Part shown: one piece after another, positions 60,355-64,000 of the stretch
How the letters are laid out: every line of letters begins with the position of its first letter
How positions within the stretch are numbered: position 1 is the first letter of the stretch
Assembly: GCA_000403475.2 (NCBI GenBank)
Contig: KE159796.1
Span: 715,736-779,735, forward strand
Direction: 5' to 3'
Length of the DNA stretch: 64,000 nucleotides
DNA from: Lachnospiraceae bacterium MD308
Lineage (GTDB): Bacteria; Bacillota; Clostridia; Lachnospirales; Lachnospiraceae
Made by a program: the position numbers and the translations under genes
The notes under the pieces: model-generated
What the model saw: the letters and a program-made list of their open reading frames with translations, nothing else
The model's database searches: none
Told to the model about the DNA's origin: nothing

Positions 60355-60664
60355 AATTTATCAGACAAATGCTATGATAGGGAGGAGTATATAGATTCCT
60401 GATGCGAAGAGAGGAGACGTAAGGTGCAAGTCTCCGTGAAGGATTTATGGAAGTAGCCCTTGAGCAGTGGAGCGAACGCGCGGACTTGCATGTATGAAAG
60501 TAAGTTGCTGTGTCAGTAGATTCCAACGCAGCCTCAGCGTTAGCGGAGAGCGGTATCGGAGGAAGAGATTTCTCCCGTACCGGATGAGTGCAGGGATTTT
60601 TCCTGAATTTAGGTGGTAACACGGATATGATATTCGCCCTAAGCGGTTTCGCTTAGGGCGTTTT
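60355..60664 (+). promoter_or_regulatory. T-box riboswitch controlling ilvB-ilvN
   Basis: A leader of about 310 bases with the T-box sequence AGGTGGTAACACGG at 60611-60624, and a terminator stem CGCCCTAAGCG (60635-60645) / CGCTTAGGGCG (60650-60660) followed by TTTT. The stem I region has GGAGTA near its base and an apical GGTGCAA. Uncharged tRNA binding lets transcription continue into ilvB. The specifier triplet is uncertain: GAAGTAG in the loop facing GGAGTA would give GUA (valine), which fits the operon, but a folded model is needed. Confidence 0.88.
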
Positions 60665-60685
60665 GATGTGAGGAGGTTCATAAGT

Positions 60686-62407
60686 ATGAAAAAAATCAGC
60701 GGGAACAAATTGTTGGTAAAGGCTCTCCGGGAGGAAGGGGTGGACACCATCTTCGGCTATCCGGGGGCGTGCACCATTGACATCAGCGATGAGCTGTACA
60801 AGCAGGATTTTACGAAGGTCATCCTGCCGAGACAGGAGGTTGCCCTTGTCCATGAGGCGGACGCCTATGCCCGTTCCACAGGGAGGACGGGAGTGTGCCT
60901 TGTGACCAGCGGACCGGGCGCGACGAATCTTGTGACGGGGCTTGCGACGGCTTACTATGACAGTGTTCCTCTTGTGTGCTTTACCGGGCAGGTGGCAAGG
61001 CATCTCATCGGGAACGACGCGTTTCAGGAGGTTGACATCGTAGGGATTACGAGAAGCATCACGAAATACGGCGTGGTGGTAAAAAAGAGGGAAGACTTGG
61101 GGCGCATTATCAAGGAGGCTTTTTACATAGCGAGGACGGGAAGGCCGGGCCCTGTGCTTATCGACCTTCCAAAAGACGTGATGGCGGAGCTTGGGAGCCC
61201 GGAATATCCGGAGAGTGTAAACATCCGTGGGTATAAGCCAAGCACCGGAGTCCATATCGGCCAGCTTAAGCGGGCCATCAAGATGCTTGGGAAAGCGAAG
61301 AGGCCCTTATTTCTTGCCGGGGGCGGCGTGATCATATCAGGGGCGAGAGAGGAATTTACGAAGCTTGCGGAGAGGACGAATGTTCCGGTTGTCACGACTG
61401 TTATGGGGCGGGGGGCGATACCTACGAACCATCCTCTCTATATCGGGAATCTGGGGATGCATGGCGCTTATGCGTCCAACATGGCGGTGAGCGAGTGCGA
61501 TTTGCTGTTTTCTATCGGAACCCGCTTTAATGACCGGATTACAGGAAAGCTCCATTCCTTTGCGCCGAAGGCGCAGATTGTGCATATTGACATAGATACT
61601 GCGGCGATTTCCAAAAACGTGCAGGTGGATGTTCCGATCGTGGCGGATGCCAGGGAAGCGATCGAAAAACTGCTGGAATACGTAGAAAGCTGCGATACGG
61701 AGAAATGGCTTGGCAGAGTATATGCGTGGAAAAACGAGCACCCGCTTATAATGAGGGAAAAACCGGTGATGACACCCCAGGATGTAATCGATACAATCAA
61801 TCGCTTGTTTGATGAAGCAATCATTGTTACGGATGTGGGGCAGCATCAGATGTTTACAGCGCAGTTTGCCGAGATAACAGAAAAGAAGCAGCTTATTATG
61901 TCCGGGGGGCTTGGAACGATGGGGTATGGTCTTCCGGGAGCAATCGGTGCAAAGATTGGGAATCCTAAAACACCGGTTATCTCCATATCCGGCGACGGCG
62001 GTATGCAGATGAATATACAGGAGCTTGCAACGGCAGTACTTGAGGAACTTCCGATTATTTCTTGTATTTTCAATAATAATAATCTAGGCATGGTGCGCCA
62101 GTGGCAGAAGCTATTCTATGGGAAACGTTATTCGATGACATGCCTACGTTCCGGCGCTGCATGCAGAGGGAAATGCGGTGAAGTGCCATGTCCGGAATAT
62201 ACGCCGGATTTTGTGAAACTGGCAGAAAGCTATGGTGCTAAGGGTATTCACATTACAAAGAAGGAAGAGATTGAGCCTGCGTTTTTAGAAGCAATGGGAA
62301 GCGAGAAGACACCTTATATTTTGGAATTTGACATTGACCCAGAGGATCTGGTCTATCCGATGATTCGGCCGGGAGGGACTTTGGAAGACATGATCATGGA
62401 TTGTTAA
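60686..62407 (+). CDS. ilvB: Acetolactate synthase, large catalytic subunit
   Basis: A 573-residue thiamine-diphosphate enzyme joining two pyruvates, or pyruvate and 2-ketobutyrate, at the start of valine, leucine and isoleucine synthesis. The start at 60686 follows GAGGAGG. The catalytic glutamate is E51 in PRQEVALVHEADAYARS; the ThDP-binding GDGGMQMN and NNNNLGMVRQWQ lie at about 435-470. A cysteine-rich insertion (CLRSGAACRGKCGEVPCPEY) replaces the usual loop near residue 490. It is controlled by the T-box upstream and followed after 18 bases by ilvN. Confidence 0.96.
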   Translation: MKKISGNKLLVKALREEGVDTIFGYPGACTIDISDELYKQDFTKVILPRQEVALVHEADAYARSTGRTGVCLVTSGPGATNLVTGLATAYYDSVPLVCFTGQVARHLIGNDAFQEVDIVGITRSITKYGVVVKKREDLGRIIKEAFYIARTGRPGPVLIDLPKDVMAELGSPEYPESVNIRGYKPSTGVHIGQLKRAIKMLGKAKRPLFLAGGGVIISGAREEFTKLAERTNVPVVTTVMGRGAIPTNHPLYIGNLGMHGAYASNMAVSECDLLFSIGTRFNDRITGKLHSFAPKAQIVHIDIDTAAISKNVQVDVPIVADAREAIEKLLEYVESCDTEKWLGRVYAWKNEHPLIMREKPVMTPQDVIDTINRLFDEAIIVTDVGQHQMFTAQFAEITEKKQLIMSGGLGTMGYGLPGAIGAKIGNPKTPVISISGDGGMQMNIQELATAVLEELPIISCIFNNNNLGMVRQWQKLFYGKRYSMTCLRSGAACRGKCGEVPCPEYTPDFVKLAESYGAKGIHITKKEEIEPAFLEAMGSEKTPYILEFDIDPEDLVYPMIRPGGTLEDMIMDC

Positions 62408-62425
62408 GAGAAGGGGGAAGATGCT

Positions 62426-62938
62426 ATGAATGGAAATGGAATGAAAAAGCGCTGGCTTTCACTGTATGTAGAAAATCAGGACGGCGTGTTGTCAAAAATC
62501 TCTGGATTATTTTCAGGGAAATCCTACAATATTGACAGCCTGACGGTGGGAACGACGGAAGATCCTACCATTTCAAGGATGACGATAGCCACAGTCAGCG
62601 ACGATGAGACATTTGAGCAGATCAAGAAGCAGTTGAATCGTCTTGTGGAAGTTATTAAAGTTATCGATTTCACCAATATTTTTGTGCGTATGAAAGAAAT
62701 TATGTATATCAAGGTGAAAAAATGTACCGCGGAGGATAAGGTGGAGTGCTTCCAGATTGCAGAAACCTTTAAAGCGAAGGTCATTGACTATGGGAAGGAC
62801 AGTCTTCTTTTGGAGTTTGTTCAGACAGCCACGAAGAATGACGCTGTAGTAAAGCTTATGAAGGATGAGTTTAAGATGATTGAAGTGGTAAGAGGGGGCA
62901 GCGTTGGAATCGAGTCTATCAGTATGATGGAGAGATAA
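62426..62938 (+). CDS. ilvN: Acetolactate synthase, small regulatory subunit
   Basis: A 170-residue regulatory subunit that activates IlvB and gives valine feedback. The N-terminal ACT domain reads KKRWLSLYVENQDGVLSKI, GKSYNIDSLTVGTTEDP; the C-terminal domain ends in MKDEFKMIEVVRGGSVGIES. AAGGGGGAAG precedes the ATG. It is the last intact gene of the T-box operon; the region downstream holds only relics. Confidence 0.95.
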   Translation: MNGNGMKKRWLSLYVENQDGVLSKISGLFSGKSYNIDSLTVGTTEDPTISRMTIATVSDDETFEQIKKQLNRLVEVIKVIDFTNIFVRMKEIMYIKVKKCTAEDKVECFQIAETFKAKVIDYGKDSLLLEFVQTATKNDAVVKLMKDEFKMIEVVRGGSVGIESISMMER

Positions 62939-62953
62939 AAGAGGATATTTGCA

Positions 62954-63493
62954 ATGCTGATGATATGTCTTAGCCTGGTGGATACGCCGGAGGAAAAGAA
63001 TAAGTATGAAGTATAAATGGGGCTATTTGATGAATTCCTGTATCGGTATGTGTCGGAGTTGGAGGAGAAGATTATGAAGGCGTACCCGGATGACGGGGAA
63101 CTTCCCATGAGTTTTCGGAAAGCTTTGAAATAAGGCGGAAAGGTTCTTAAAACGCGTGCGGCAGAAAGAAAGATATGGAATTCCTATAAGGTCTGGTGTA
63201 CGGGCAGCGGCAGCGATTGCGCTTATACTTATCAGTGCTGTAATGATATCCGTTAATACAGACGCTTTGAGCATGGAATGGCTCAAGGAGAGATTCTATG
63301 AGTATACGCAGGTGAAACGGAAAAACGGTATCACGCGCCGGAAGAAGCTGTCGGGGAATTCGTACCGCTTTATCCGGCATATGTGCCCGAAGGATATGAG
63401 CTTAAGATTGAGGATAAGCTCTTTTTCTTTCAAAACGGGAAACTGACAGAGGCCATTGATATATGGGGGTGCGGAAACTATTCGATTTTTTAG
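62954..63493 (+). pseudogene. Remains of a sigma factor / DUF4367-like anti-sigma pair
   Basis: A start MLMICLSLVDTPEEKNKYE (62954-63016) resembles the N terminus of small clostridial sigma factors and then stops. Immediately after, three frames in sequence give LYRYVSELEEKIMKAYP, then AERFLKRVRQKERYGIPIRS with a helix AAAAIALILISAVMISV, then FVPLYPAYVPEGYELKIEDK and IDIWGCGNYSIF. This is a one-helix anti-sigma-like protein broken by at least two frameshifts, with most of the sigma gene deleted. It would be the third such module in the window. Confidence 0.65.
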
Positions 63494-63517
63494 GTACATC
63501 CAAGATATTGTAAAACC

Positions 63518-63658
63518 GATTCAGACGCTACATTTATGCATATGAAAGACGATCATATGAGAAATGCGCAATTGAAGCCGGGATATAAATGGAAGTTGTG
63601 TCCGTTGGTTAGGGAGCAAGAGCAATATATACAATGTATTGACATGGCACATATTTGA
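63518..63658 (+). pseudogene. IS1182-family transposase fragment
   Basis: Forty-six codons reading [20 protein letters not shown] followed by PGYK, which matches the core DDE region around the DATF motif of IS1182-type transposases. After PGYK the match fades and the frame stops at 63656. No ends of the element can be seen. The -35 box of the antitoxin promoter lies inside this relic. Confidence 0.6.
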
Positions 63659-63667
63659 TAATATAAT
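63639..63667 (+). promoter_or_regulatory. Sigma-A promoter of the toxin-antitoxin operon
   Basis: Perfect TTGACA at 63639-63644, 17-base spacer, perfect TATAAT at 63662-63667, 25 bases before the antitoxin ATG. The AAGGAAGG ribosome binding site lies between. Confidence 0.9.
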
Positions 63668-63691
63668 ATTGAAAAGGAAGGTGTTGATGTT

Positions 63692-63967
63692 ATGGCAACG
63701 ACTAATATAACAATGAGAATAGACGAAGATTTAAAAATGCAGTTGCAGGAACTTGTTTCCAATCTTGGAATGGATATGACAACTTTTTTTACAATTTCGG
63801 CGAAACAAGCAGTCAGAGAACAAAGAATTCCTTTTATAATTTCTATGGATTTTCCTAATGAAGAAACAAAAGAAGCAATAGAAGAAGTGCGTCAAATGAA
63901 ACAGAACCCCTCTATGGGAAAATCTTATACGGATGTTGATGAAATGATGAAGGAGTTGCTGGTATGA
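63692..63967 (+). CDS. RelB/DinJ-family antitoxin
   Basis: A 91-residue ribbon-helix-helix antitoxin. MATTNITMRIDEDLKMQLQE and the helix pair VSNLGMDMTTFFTISAKQAV form the DNA-binding dimer of the RelB/DinJ type; the C-terminal tail (NEETKEAIEEVRQMKQNP) would wrap the toxin. Its stop overlaps the next ATG by four bases (ATGA), the usual TA coupling. The antitoxin should repress the promoter at 63639. Confidence 0.92.
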   Translation: MATTNITMRIDEDLKMQLQELVSNLGMDMTTFFTISAKQAVREQRIPFIISMDFPNEETKEAIEEVRQMKQNPSMGKSYTDVDEMMKELLV

Positions 63968-64000
63968 AATATACAGTAAAACCAACTGCTAAATTTCAAA
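63964..64000 (+). CDS. RelE/YafQ-type toxin, truncated by window end
   Basis: Only the first twelve codons are present (MKYTVKPTAKFQ). Start overlapping a RelB/DinJ antitoxin and the ...KYTVKPTAKF... opening are typical of YafQ/RelE-type mRNA endonuclease toxins. The rest lies outside the window. Confidence 0.75.
   Translation, partial: MKYTVKPTAKFQ

Noticed and set aside
60326-60622. Minus-strand open frames over the ilvB leader
   Set aside because: The DNA is explained by a T-box RNA with its own promoter and terminator.
1-64000. CRISPR arrays, prophage or integrative-element modules
   Set aside because: No regularly spaced repeats, Cas genes, phage structural genes or conjugation genes were seen.

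Overview
The window looks like chromosomal DNA of a Gram-positive anaerobe of the class Clostridia, most likely a gut Lachnospiraceae. This is inferred from a T-box leader ahead of ilvBN, a DUF3793 protein, two ECF sigma / DUF4179-like anti-sigma pairs, strong AGGAGG ribosome binding sites, and the IS21, IS1380 and IS1182 elements. No 16S gene or species marker is present, so the genus is left open.

Bases 1-41305 hold two adjoining cell-surface polysaccharide loci, all on the plus strand and visibly richer in A+T than the DNA to the right. The first (77-14338) carries glycosyltransferases, a Stealth-type sugar-phosphate transferase, two membrane acyltransferases, an FAD oxidoreductase, an epimerase-like protein, a large GT-C-like membrane protein, a decayed DUF6311 gene and a lipid-linked sugar module (GT2 plus two half-size EamA/SMR proteins). 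Aspartate kinase, a CBS protein and an amidohydrolase (14576-17173) sit between the loci. The second (17175-41305) has a polymerase, a Wzz-like protein with a P-loop-less kinase-like tail, a PglF/CapD dehydratase, an aldolase / PLP decarboxylase / sugar-1-phosphate transferase / class IV aminotransferase block, the five enzymes expected for UDP-2,3-diacetamido-mannuronate (WbpA/B/D/E/I type), glycosyltransferases, a Wzx flippase, further polymerase/ligase-like proteins and an MBOAT/DHHW O-acetylation pair.

The most interesting signal is a set of uninterrupted G tracts (10, 10, 9 and 8 G) inside four of these polysaccharide genes. They lie in AT-rich coding sequence, and the longest G run I saw elsewhere in the window is 6. 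All four genes are in frame as sequenced. I read the flanking frames by hand: gain or loss of one G brings an early stop in each. This is the signature of slipped-strand phase variation, here of surface acylation, an FAD-dependent modification and repeat-unit flipping.

From 41.4 to 46 kb come an XRE regulator, a FIST-domain protein paired with a soluble chemoreceptor-like protein, tRNA-Gly(GCC) with its own promoter and terminator, and a MATE exporter. A molybdopterin oxidoreductase gene on the minus strand (45.8-50.4 kb) is split by an IS21-family element, with a divergent MarR gene beside it. The region 51-64 kb holds two sigma/anti-sigma pairs and the remains of a third, thyA-folA, a glycosyltransferase, an IS1380-family element in a perfect palindrome, relics of an HTH/HipA-like pair, the T-box-controlled ilvB-ilvN operon, an IS1182 relic and a RelB-type antitoxin whose toxin runs off the window.
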